Of a stretch of 64,000 bases of DNA, positions 47,196 through 59,210 are shown one piece after another (the stretch's first letter is position 1; each line of letters starts with the position of its first letter). The translations under genes were made by a program, and so were the position numbers. The notes under the pieces are model-generated. The model saw only the letters and a program-made list of their open reading frames with translations. It made no database searches and had not been told where the DNA came from. Source of the DNA: Promerops cafer (lineage: Eukaryota > Chordata > Aves > Passeriformes > Nectariniidae); the NCBI GenBank assembly GCA_013398275.1, contig VZSE01006029.1:2570000-2633999 (forward strand), given 5' to 3'.

Positions 47196-50100
47196 TAACT
47201 GGTTTTGAGATTAACCTGTTTGCCAGACTTTTACAGATGGATTTAAGAGCTGTTTGTTCTGATCTACAGAGCAGGTAATGATAATGAAAATACTTAGCAG
47301 ATATGGCATACTTGGATAGTGAGTTAACCATATAGATGAAGCTGCAAAGTCATCTCGTGATACTGTTCCATACATTTACTTCATGGTTGTTACAGGGGAC
47401 AGATTTTCTAATTGGCTTCTGGTGTGAGAAAAGTTTTGGTTTTGTTTTTTTTTTTTTTAATGGCCAGTGCTAGAGACCAGAGGTGGGGGAGTCAGCACTG
47501 GCATTCATCTCTGCTTTTTTGTTTATAAATGTGTCATTGTATGATACAATGTCTTTGTAGCATACTGTTATTTGTTTGGGTTGTACAGCAGTAGTGCAGT
47601 GTTGTATACTCCTGATTTAATGTCTAAAACAAGGAGTCCACATCTCCCAAGAATTGTGCAGTGAGAAGCGACCAAGTGTCATTCTGGGCCTCTGCTGTGT
47701 TATGCCAGCAAAGAATGGCTGCTTTGTTGTCTCCTGGATGTCATTCCAGTATAAGTTTCTCTCACAGTAAACTGCTTGTCTAGGCTACTGTCTCCCCAGT
47801 TGTGCCAAACCTTGTAGATCTGTTTTCTGAAGTAAATGAGCAGTGGAAAGGAGCAGATGGCTGTGCTGAAGAAGTTGCAACAGAGGACAATTATTTTTGT
47901 TTATTTTTAAATCGCATTGATTCATGTCTCTTGTCTTTCAGGGGTTAGATAATGATACAGATAAGATTCAGTGTACCACAAATAAATCCTGTGGGATTTT
48001 AAGCCCAAGCAGGGGGAGGGCAGGAAGGACTGCCTCTGACCAAGGCGAACCTGAATGGATGGTTTTCAGTCAGGCCACTCATGCTGAGCCCTTCTTCCGT
48101 GCTTTAGTGGTTTAGGCCCTTTCACACAAACAATTACAGATTTGACTTTGCCAAAATATCACTGATAGTCTTGTCTTCTAATCTGCTGTCCTCAATGATA
48201 AAACTGGACTATATCCACCTCACTGTTATGTAACTCACTGAAACAAGAATGTGGTAACTCTGAGGTCTCAATTGCTTGACTTGTGAACCACAACTTCTTT
48301 ATGGCAGCACTTGCAATGATGTCCTAGTACTTGCTGTGAGTGTCTTCCCACCCCATGAGTGGGTCATGCACCCACGATCCATATTGAGAAGCTGTTGAAG
48401 CCTTACATGTTTTGGTTTTCAGGTGCCACAGCAGCTCTTTCAGCTCTTCTGTGAGATGTGCTCATCCAGTTTCCTCTCTCTGGAGCTTGTAATTAGAGGC
48501 CATTTTTCCTTCTTTGCTCTTCTTCTCTGTTCTCTTCTGATCCTTGATCCTTTCTTAGTCAATGTGGACAAGAAGAATGAGAGATCAGACGTGAAGACAG
48601 TCCCACAGTGAGAGGACCCCAGCAGTCAACTATCCAATTTATCCTGAAGCTGGTAATGTGTGGGACTGAGGTCTAAGGTAGTGACTGATTCTGCCAGAAG
48701 TGCAATAGTTGCCAACAAAATAATGGGAACGTAGAGAGGTTCATACAATTAGGGGTACTGAGCATACAGAAAAGATGCAGATGGACTAAGGAGAACACCA
48801 AAAAAGAAGGAGGAAACTGTTTTTCATTACAATGTTCCAAGCATTTGGCGTTTGTGGCCTCCCTGGGTGCAGAGCTTCATTGCTTATGCAAGAGGCTGCA
48901 TTGGCCCTCTGTGAAAGGCCTGATTTTGTTGAACTCGATAGCAGTATTCCAACTGAACTCAATGTGAGCAACACCAAGCCAGATAAAACAGGAACAGTAA
49001 ATTAAGCTAAATTCTGAAAAGCTCAACCACTGTCAATAGAGCAAACAACCTGGGTTGTATTAAAGTTGCCTCTTAACAGCTTCAGTCTACATTTGGAAAC
49101 ATCATCGCAGTGTCTGGGGTTCTAAGTCTTTCTGGTTTTTTTATGGTCTACAGCTGATAGGGCCCACTTTCAGGTAACATTGTTTTCTACCCCAATTGTT
49201 CCTTATTTGCAATTCACATTTCATTTTTTCTCTCAAAAGGATCAGCAACACTCCAGCATTTTTACTGTTGTCCCAACAAATTGTATTAGCATTTTCCAAT
49301 TGTGTGCCAAATTGAAATAGCAATTCTATAAATAAATTCTCTGAAAATCCTGGTCTGTGAGGGTGTTTTTCTATATTTTGTCTTTCTAGGGGGTATTTGT
49401 TTCTTTGTGCTCCAGATTTTTCTTTTTCAGTAATGCATGTCATGTTGCTTCAGTTGTGCTGTAACCATCATGTGTGTGAGACATTCCTGCCTGAGGAGTT
49501 ACTTATAAGTCCAGCCAAATTTATGATAAATATAATTCAAGATCTCCACTGGTTTTGGTTTCATACCTGCCTTGCTCTGAAAGCTGGTCAGTTTGTGAAA
49601 GTGAATGCTTAGAAATCCCTCAAATAGTATTGCTCTTTGGATCTAAAGAAGTTTTCCTTCCAACATAATTTCCACATCTCTTCCTAATTACATTGTAGCA
49701 TTCTGCTTGAGTCTCGTTTCCATGAGAATAGAAGTAGCAGGGTAGTAACTGTACCATTATTAGCCCTTATTCTATTAATGTCCCACTCTTCATAAGTGAA
49801 ACCATGGAGCAAGTTGAAAGATCCTTTAATGTCCCACAACAACATGGCATTTTGGGCAGTTGTTGGAAACTTCAAATATGTTTCTTCTCACCCTTACCAC
49901 TATGTGCAAGACTGGATGTACAGTGAAATTGTCTGTCATCCTGGACTTAGGCAACACGTGCCACCGAGCTGTACACAAATGTTTTTGAAAACCCTAACAA
50001 GATAGGGAATTTGGAGTCTGTTGCAATGCTCCAAAACACATCTTCAGAGAAGATGCAACACAGAAAAGGAGAGATTCTTCCCATCTTGCAAAGCGAGTGC

Positions 50101-52704
50101 ATGTCTGTATGCATGTGGTACATGGCTTGCTGGAAACAGTTGTATCCTTTGGGAAGCCTGAAGGGTCCAGAGAGAGGCGGATGTGTGCCCTATGCTGTCA
50201 GCCATTTACATGAGGCTCTCAAAGGTGCCCTTCTCACACCTGGTCTATCATGTCCTGCCCCAGGGCCAGCGTTTTGCAGGTTTCATTATTCAGAGCAGTG
50301 TGAAAGGTAACGTGTTACACTGTACAAAAACTCTACAGCCCATGCTGGCGTCTTGCTTCGCAATAACATAATCCAAATTCATGTCTCAAGTTTGTCTGTT
50401 GGGTCAGCTTCTTCCATACATTGTGTTCCACAACTTCGTGGTTTTATTCTCTTCAGGAATCATGTTGTCCTTATTTGATTCATAAATGTAAGCTAAGCTT
50501 GTTAAAAATACAATAAGCTTAGCTTATGCTATGCATGCCTGAGAGTCACTTCTGATCCCTAGGCAAGGGGCTGAAATTCAGCTGCAGAGGATGGAACCAG
50601 CAGTGGGTGCAGAAGGGGAGATTGTTTAGTCAGGTGGCTGGGAAGGGGCTGTGGGAATGCTTTGCAATCAGGGCAGACAAAAGGGAGTAGCTGCCCATGA
50701 TCTCTGCTGATGCTGCATCACCTAATCCTGGTGATCCTTTACTTAAGTAAAATGACTCCAAATTACAGGAATTCTTCCAAATTAAGTGCTGTAATCTAGA
50801 TGAAAAGCACAACAAACATTGTGCTAATAGGTAATAATTCTGTTAGGGTGTGCGCAGATGTTAAACTAGACAGATTTGGCTTTTACATTTGAAAACTGCC
50901 CATTTTTCTTCCAAAGGGATGTGTTCATCATAGAATTAAGGATCTATCAAGTTTGCAGTCCTCTCATCTGAACTCCACCCGGGCTGGATGGATATGTTCT
51001 GTTTGTATTTGCAGAGGGCCAATAACATGGTGCCCATTCTATTTCTGCAAGGGGATAATGTTCAACTAAAATAAATAAAGGGGATAAAATAGATATGAGA
51101 TCTGTACTAGGGGAAAGGCAAGTGCTTTAACCTGCTTCCGATAATATTTTGGAATCTTAATACCTGAACCTGTGGGAAATATTCGTATCAGCAGTAAAGA
51201 TTTTAGTTTATTTTAGCAAAAGTAAAGTATTTCTTATATGCAATGTTTTCTACTGGAACTGAACTGAACTAAGCCAGATCTCTCTTTGCTATTCTGATAA
51301 GACACCCATCTTCTCTTACAAAAATAGTTTTATGCAGGTGTAACAATGGCTTTTGGAACCTAAATTGCACTCCATCCCAATAGATTTAGAACAAGAACAC
51401 TAGGTATGGCAGAAAAGCTTTTAGTGTTGACACTGGGATCTCGAAAGGGCTTAGAACAGAGGGGAACAGAGACCAGTAGAGGGCTCTGTCTTTCCATGAA
51501 TCCCCTGAAGAGCCAAAGAGATCTTGGTGACTATGAACTTACATGCCTGTTTCATTTTTTACAAAGAAAAGTCACCATTTTTTTTTCCCTCACTTGTGAC
51601 ATGTCTTCAGTTAAGCAGGCACAATTGATACAATTAGATCTTCCTTCAAGATAGCAAAGAACACCTTTCTTTTTGGCCTTTCTTAAACATGAGAGCAATT
51701 GTACCCATTCTTATCTGGAAATGTTACCTCTTGAAGCAACTCCATCACACGTTTCCAGGCTCTTTCAGGTCACTGTGCTTGCAAGAACAGTGACCACACA
51801 AATATTTTATCAGCTTCTTGCTGCTGAAGTTGTTTGGAATTTATTTTTCTTATCTCTTGTCACTGGCATTTCTTGTCCTTTGTGTTCACTTCTCACATGC
51901 AGGGAAAAAAAGAAGTAATTTTCTCTTTCAGCCTTTTGCAGGAAGCTAGCTGTGCTTTCGTTCACAATTGCCTTCCAGTACTGTATTAAAAATGTGATAT
52001 TACTTCTTTCTTTGCATTGCCTTTGATTTGTACCACATGGACTTCTAGTGACTGTCACCTCCAGGCCCGTGGAACAGAATAAAAAAAATGCTGCCCAGCT
52101 AAAGCAGGGGTGCATTGTTCTCCACAGACTCTGATTTAGTCAAACCCGAGGCAAGATGAGAGAGAGGAGTAGTTCTGAAGAACATCCATTTGCTACGTCC
52201 CAAACTTCATTCTCCTGCAGGGATGGTTGCTCCCCTAGTGAAAGCCAATGTAAATGTATATGTGCCTGTCTGCCAGAGGGATGGTACAGATACCAGAAAG
52301 TCTAACAGTAACAGCAAAAAGAGGAGCTGGGGAAAGCTAGGCATCCTTATTTTAAACAGAGAGCTAATTTAGGAGTTGCCATTCATGTGTGCAAGTAATT
52401 CCTTCTGATAATTATATATAGCTGCATATTTAAGTACAATACTTAAAATGGGAAAATGAAGTTCCTTTGCTACTTTGGGAGATGAAAGAGAATTAGGAAA
52501 AGAAAGCAAGTGTTAACAAAAAAAAAGAAAAAAAAAGAAAGCATTGTCTGTTTGTTTGAGCAGCTGTCCACACTATAAATTGAAATGCTTTGAATCACCG
52601 TGTCTTTTTTGGTCTGTGTTCATCACAGGCACTTTCTGCAGTGCAGTCTCTCTGCATCAGGACTTGGCTGAGCTTTGCTGTGTGTCTGTGGGGGTGGGCT
52701 GAGA
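47196..52704. other. downstream intergenic DNA, no gene seen
   Basis: Mostly AT-rich, T-biased unique sequence with a long T run at about 47445-47458. Open frames reach about 100 codons on either strand and show no recognisable family. Confidence 0.6.
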
Positions 52705-52992
52705 GTGGTGGTTCATTGTCCTACACATTGACCGGGGTCATCAGAGGCAAGGCCACCTGCAAACTTGCAGAGGGTGCACTCAGCCCCACTGTGCCACTGA
52801 CGAAGGCATCAAACAGCGCAGGTCTCAGTGTGGGCCCCCAAGGGGCATCGCTCATCACTGAGCTCCATCTGACCTCTGCCCTCTGATGGGACCATCCAGC
52901 CAGTTCCTCATCCACTGAACCCTCCAACCATCAACTCCATACTCCTCCAACTTAGAGAGAGGGATGATGTGCAGACCGTGTCAAAGATCACT
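52705..52992 (-). mobile_element. CR1 internal fragment (RT region)
   Basis: Minus-strand CR1 text without a 3' end. It has the CTGCAAACTTGCAGAGGGTGC block, the GACCATCCAGCCAGTTCCTC block and the stretch ending GTGCAGACCGTGTCAAAGATC. This corresponds to the ORF2 region just after the first RT aspartate motif. It is diverged and inactive. Confidence 0.85.
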
Positions 52993-55590
52993 CAAACCAA
53001 ATATTTAGCCTGAAAATTTCTTATCAAAATGAGATGAAAACTCATGATGATGACATATTGACAGCCAAGAAGAAAATATCCATTCATGGTATTTAATAAA
53101 ACTTACTTTAAAGCCAAAGCAGAAAAATTGCATAGATTAATTACTTAGGTTTTGGTTTGATTTTTGGTTTTTTGTTCTTTTGTTTGTAGGTGTTTTTTAC
53201 TTGAACTAACATCCATTAAAACCGAAATTTATTAAAAATACAAAGTTCACTCTTCTATGCTTCAGTATTTCAGTATTATATTGTAAATGCTTAACAGACA
53301 AAGCACAGGGAGTTTGCTTGAAATGGTAATGAACAATTAATGGTTCAAATATGTTTTCGGTGTTGGAGAACCTGCTCATCTGTATTTGTCTGCCATGCCC
53401 TGGTTTGTGGATGACACTATTAAAAATGGGACAAATAAAGTAAAAAAGAAAAGTATTTTCAGGATCAACACTGCAGGCTTCTCAAAATCTCTAGAAATAT
53501 TTTTCTCTTAATGGAACATCCTTTTATTTCTCTATACTGAATATTAAAATTCTTGACAGTAATAGACTGTTCCTGTGTCCTCCCTTTTTAGGTCATCAAG
53601 GGATTTGGGGGTTTCTTTACATTTTCAAAGGCACAGATCTGAGTGATATTACAAATATCATATTCTGAGCCTTTTGTTAACACTTCTACCTTCACAAGTG
53701 TGGAATAAAAATGGCAAGGGACTTCCTCAGATCAATATGATCATATGCTTCTAGTTTTAAGTGGTTCATTGTAGTAATCCTTCTCCTATGTCACCATTAT
53801 GGTGCCCTCAGTTACAGAGTGGACAGAACATCTGAGGCTCTTCAGATGATGAATTACATCAATTTCCTGCTGCTTCAGTACAGCCATTTCCCCCTAAAAA
53901 TTTTGAGCATTAGCCAAAGGGCATAATTGCATTACTTTAGGTAGAAATTCAGATCATCCTCTCTGTAAGAACATGAGGTGGACTCAGGCTCTGTTTCCTC
54001 CTTGTAACCCTAAGTGGAAACCCTTGATGTTTCTGCAGGTGACAGTAGTTTTGTCTCAGGAGTGTTTTGTGTCTTGAAGACTCTCCAAAGCATTTTATGA
54101 TGTGGTTTGACTTAAATCTAAACTGCATTATTCAGCTGATTGCTGCAGTGGAAGGGTTTGTGAGTTCTTAATCAGAACTGCAAATACCTGAGTGCTTTGA
54201 CAATCTTTCCAGGGTGAATTCCCACAGAACTCCCTCATAAGATTACTCAGGATGAGAATTTAAAGTAAAATTAAATCACAAAGTTCTGGTTTTTGTCTCA
54301 GATGTATGGCTTTTTTTGGCAAGAGTAACTTTTGAATTTCCCTTCTCTGTGTGTGGATGTTAAAATAGATGTATTTCTGAGCTGTTTTTATCAATAAAGC
54401 TGTTAGACATCTGAAACTTCAGAGACAATTCTGCTTTTCTATTTTCTTTCAGAGCCCTTGGGTGGCTCCAAATACTTTGTGCATAAAAAGGAAAAGGAAC
54501 AAGTCTACAGAACTATTTCTATGATGGTGGAAGCAGATTTGAAGACAAAATCTGTTTCCAATTTCTCTTTTGTTATAAGGTATTAAATGATTTATGTCTG
54601 ATCTAAAAATCAAAACCTTTCCAAATTGCCACTTCCTTTCTTTCTTTCTTTCTTTCTTTCTTTCTCAGTTCCTGGTACATGACTGCATCCTAGCAAGCAG
54701 AAACTTGTGCTGGGAGATTACCTGGGAAAGGATTGGGCTAATATTAGCTGAATTTGAGCAGTTCAAGGAACTTTCAGCTCCTCCATGCTATAGACAGTAG
54801 AAGCAGAGGCAGGAGTGCATTTATCTAGCAGTACAGAGTGTCATCCACTTTGCACTGAAAGGGCTAAATTGTAGGGAATTAGCAACTTTTCCTCTTTGGG
54901 CTTTATGTCTGGAGTCTGGGACAGACTTGGCTTGTGAGCTCATAGAGCAATTTGTTCTCCTCTGCCTCCATTTTGATTTAGAAAATTTTGAATTACATTT
55001 AGAAAAATTCTTTTAGAATGCAGAATAATGGCAACTTTAAGAATGAGCATGAATTTATACCTATTTCGATTTTACTAAGCTCATTGTTTTGGCCTAACAA
55101 TGAGGTTAAGGTTTACCTACATTTTTCCTGTTGCAATTTACTCTTTTTGAGAGTGCTAAGGTATCACACAGTCACTCAATAAGTCCTAAGGAGAAGTGCC
55201 AAAAAATTGATGTTCCAATGCTTTTTTTTTTTTTTTCTTGTGAGGTGAAAGAATGAAACTTTTTATAGAAAAGTAAGCTTGTGTTGGTCACCATAACATG
55301 AGCCAGGATCACTGTCTCATTGCAAAGAAAAAGGCAAACCACATGCAAGGTGTATCACAGCCAGTAGATAAAGAGAAATTATGACTATTAAAAATTATGA
55401 TTGTACTTGTTATTATTACTGATACTTGGGCTTATAGCAGGGAGAAGGGAAAGGTAAGAGGCAATTTAATAGCAGCTTGAAGCATAGCTAGAGAGATACA
55501 AGGGTTGCACCCTTCTTGGCAATTGCAGATGGTGTAACAAAAGGCTTTTGCACAAGCTTCTCTGTGAGAGTAGGATGTGGTTGCAGAGTT
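52993..55590. other. intergenic DNA, no gene seen
   Basis: AT-rich, with T/G-rich tracts near 53152-53200 and a CTTT microsatellite at 54636-54665. No frame with a recognisable domain. Confidence 0.6.
54636..54665. repeat. (CTTT)n microsatellite
   Basis: Seven to eight perfect tetranucleotide units. It produces the repeated FLSF motif in one open frame, which is not evidence of a gene. Confidence 0.93.
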
Positions 55591-55735
55591 TCCAGGCTTG
55601 GAGGTTTTCAACATCAGACTGGATAAAACTATAAACAGCCAGATCTAGATCTGGTGACAATTGTGTTTGAGCAACCTCTAGGATGGTTGGACTACTGACC
55701 TTTAGAAATCCATTCCTCTCAACATTTCTTGAGCA
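55591..55735 (+). mobile_element. old CR1 3' fragment (tentative)
   Basis: The stretch GGAGGTTTTCAACATCAGAC ... GAGCAACCTCTAGGATGGTT ... GACCTTTAGAAATCCATTCC follows the order of the CR1 3' untranslated region in plus orientation. It is strongly diverged and has lost the terminal array. Confidence 0.5.
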
Positions 55736-58700
55736 TGTGAGATTAAGATTAAAATGTCCTGAATAGCTGTGGAGAAAGCCCTCTGGCAGGACTTTTGGGT
55801 CCCCTAGTGTTACAGAAGATTTCACATGGTTAGCACATGGGTTTCACTGCCTCCTTTAAGCTCTTCAAGCTGTGAGCACTCAGCATTTCTGCAAATCCTG
55901 GTCAGATCACCAGAGGATGGCTGTGGAAGTAGGTAGCTCTCATTTAATGCAAGGCAAAAAGAGTTCTGAAACAAAACAGTATTCCAGAATGTTTTAGTGA
56001 TTTTTTACTGGATTATTATTCGCCTTGTTTGCTGACATTTTTTGTCTCAAATTTCTCATCAGTTATTTAAACTGTTCATAGAAACTAGGATCAGTGTACA
56101 TGAACTTCAGCCTCTTTCAGAGATAAACCTGTAGTGAGAGTCTCTGCAGCACTGAGTTACTTCCATACACAGTAGCTAGGCCAAGTAAAGCAGGGCAAAC
56201 AAATCAGTGAGAAAGGAGAACAAGCAAAACTGGGACTATTTCCAAATTCAGCTGTTTCTTAGTGGAAAAGAATGACATTTAGTGGACCTTTTTGTGTTGT
56301 GTAGAAAACATGTCCTGGGCAGAATAGCTCCAGTTCAGGCACAGGCTTAAGAAGGAAAATGTCTCTGCAGCTGAGAGGCTGCAAGGATGACGTTCATGGG
56401 AATATTTGCTCTGTTTGTTCTTTCCCCATTTCTATCAGGCAGATGTAACAGAGATAACCTTCAGCAAAGTGTCCTCAGAGATATCTCCAAATGCTTCAGG
56501 TGAGCTCCTAGCCACTTAGAGGAAAAGCTGGTTTCAGACCCCCTCTTTTCTTTTCACCTGTTACCTCTCCTCCCCTCCATTCCTCACTCTAACCTTGGTA
56601 TCAGGCACTGCTCTGCCGTGGATTCCACTGTTATTTTCAGCAGAACAAACCCATCTGCTGCTACTGCCCTTCTCTGCCTTCTTGCTGCCTCCAGCACTCT
56701 CCTGACCCTGTGCAGAGCTGTTTAATCTCTCTGAGGCAACACAATAACTCACCTGGCAAAAAAATAGGAAAACATTTCTGATCTGAGCTAGGCAGTCACT
56801 CAGGAGAAGGATGCAGGAGGCAGCAGCTGAATTGCACTTGCTTGACATAAAACTGCCCACACGACACTGACCCACAGTCACTTTGTGCTCACAGCTCCTG
56901 AAATGCAATTGTACAATCGTCTTATTTCTCTTCCAGTGAAGTGAAGAAGCAATGTATATTCTGGCACCTATGTTGTGTCAGTCTTGGAAAATATTTCACC
57001 TTCATATTCCTTGACAGCAGAGTTCAATATACTAAAATTAGGAAAGGACCATAGATCATTTTTATAGCTTCATAACTAGTCTCATAAAAAGACTTCTAGA
57101 AGATGTTTGTGTGACGAGGCTTCTGCAACCCGCACGCAGTGGTGCTTTGGAAAAATCCCAGGCTGGCTGGCTGCTCCTTGAACATGTTGTTCTGTTGTTC
57201 CAAATTTTGTGATCTGGCAGCATCAGTGTCAGAAGGATCAGAGAAAGAAACTTGGACTGTCCCTCCTCTCTCAGCTTCAACTGTAACACTGGTATGACCC
57301 TGGGTACTGACCAAAACTCTGATTTTCCTAGAGAAATCAAAATATGAATGTGGTGAGTTGCAATTATAGAGATTCAAATTCGTGCCCCTACTTTGTGATT
57401 ATGTGCAAGTTTGCTACCCAATACAACCAGTAGTAGTTTCCTGTTCACCTCTCCCAACTCTGCAACATTGAGAGTGCCCAGTTTTGTCAGAATATTTTCT
57501 ACATTTTACTATTGCTGATGAGTTCAGAACTTTATTCCTCTGCCCTGTGACAGCCCATTTTGAGTGCTAGTTTTAAATCCATCCATATACTGAGTGTGCA
57601 GGGTACCATCCTGACCAACTCCTTGTACACATGTCAGTCCAAACAGGAACTTCACCATAGAAGAGAAGCCAGGAAACTCCAAAAACGTCGCTTTTTAGTT
57701 TAAGAGGTCATTAAACCAGAGTATTTCTGATGTCCTAGATTTGCTAATTTCTGCCTAGGCTGTAGAAACACGTCCACTGTACTTTCTCAGTGGAATTTCC
57801 CACCACACAGTGGTAAAAATCAAGCCTCTTCTCCTCTCTTTTGGCATCAGGTAGTGATTTCTTTAGCCAAGGATAACAGCTGCATCTCCTGTTCCAATGG
57901 CAATGCAAACGTGGTCCTCTCTGGTCTGACTGGTCCATGGCCTGACTGGTCTAGTCTGGGTTCTCAGGTTATCATTCCACCTGTTCAGGTATGCGTCCAC
58001 ATTGGGATTTAAGCAAGAAATGAAAGTTGTGAGAAATAACAGATGAAACAACACACCTTATTTTGGAAATATCGGGTCTAGTGCTGATAAGACAAAAAAC
58101 AAGAAGAAAAAGAAAAGGTGAAAATGGACAATAAATGGACAATACAGAAGATTAAGAAATTAAGAAATGGTCTGTAGAGTAACAAAAACCATTCTATAAA
58201 TCGCCGTAATAAAGACAATAAAATTTCAGAGATTCACTGGTCAATAGTTTGAAAGCTTAATTTTTAATTCTGTACTTGCATTATTAAAAACACTGATATA
58301 TTATCATTTTTGAGATAGTGTAATAAATAGCTTTTAAGATACAGTCATATACATTGTCTGGAAACATAGAATGCTTTCAGATTAATAAGAGAAATTTGAT
58401 TTAATAAATTATAGAGAGCCTGCCCCCCGCCCCAAAAGTTGAAGAGTCAGAGTTAGAAGACAGCAAGGAAATTAAAATACCATTTTTCACATTTAAAATA
58501 AATAAATAGAGATTACACAGATGCATCCTTTATTTACCTAAAGTAATAACACTGCCTTCCAGAAACAACATAAAATAAGTAGACATTTGCTACCAACGTG
58601 TTTGTTTGGAGTCCTACTCAGTTACAGTATTTTTAGTCATCAGGTTTTTCTCTGCCTTCTGTCTCTGGGTTGTTGGAGATTTCCTTATACAGAAGAGTTG

Positions 58701-58859
58701 GTTGTTTGAAGGATTTAACTGTGCCCCTGGAAAACATTGACTCATATTCCTGGGACCTGGTTTCCTTGTGCAAAAAGGTCACTGCCCACCTGCATGGACC
58801 TTTTATTAAACGCTTTGGCACAGACGCTGAAAAGCATCCTCGGGGCTGCCTCCTTTTTT
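55736..58859. other. intergenic DNA, no gene seen
   Basis: No recognisable gene. Open frames of up to 115 codons occur on the minus strand (56561-56908) with no family resemblance. The sequence is AT-rich except near 56550-56720. Confidence 0.6.
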
Positions 58860-59210
58860 CTGCTCATGGCTTTGGCAGAGGGCCAGGCTGAGGAGCAGAC
58901 CCGCTGCACCCAGCTGCACCCGGGCAGGGAGCTGCCCGCGCCTGTCCCAGCCCGCGGCTCCCGCTGTCCCCTGCTGCTGGCGCAGCCGTGTCGCTGCGGG
59001 ATGTCGCACGGATGCGCTCGCCTGGCCTCCACAGTGGCACGCAGGGACAGCGGCGCCCAAATCAGCTGCCACAAGGGCGGTGATGTCCTTTCCGCCCCAC
59101 ACGTGCGTGGTGAAAGATGGGGCGTGCTGAAGACCCCCACCCGCAGTGCAAACCCCCCACATCACCGTTCCTCTTCCACACAGCTGCGAGCCTCGGGCCT
59201 GGAAGTACAG
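58860..59210. promoter_or_regulatory. orphan CpG-rich patch, function unknown
   Basis: About 350 bases of GC-rich sequence with many CpG pairs lie inside otherwise AT-rich DNA, about 15 kb beyond the BPNT2 stop codon. Open frames cross it on both strands (158 codons plus, 181 and 132 codons minus), as expected from GC-rich text, and none shows a known domain. It could be an orphan CpG island, a promoter or first exon of an unannotated transcript, or the relic of a GC-rich insertion. Confidence 0.5.

Noticed and set aside
57010..57060. Possible tiny CR1 end (GGAAAGGACCATAGATCATT)
   Set aside because: Only about 25 bases resemble the CR1 3' end, too little to call.
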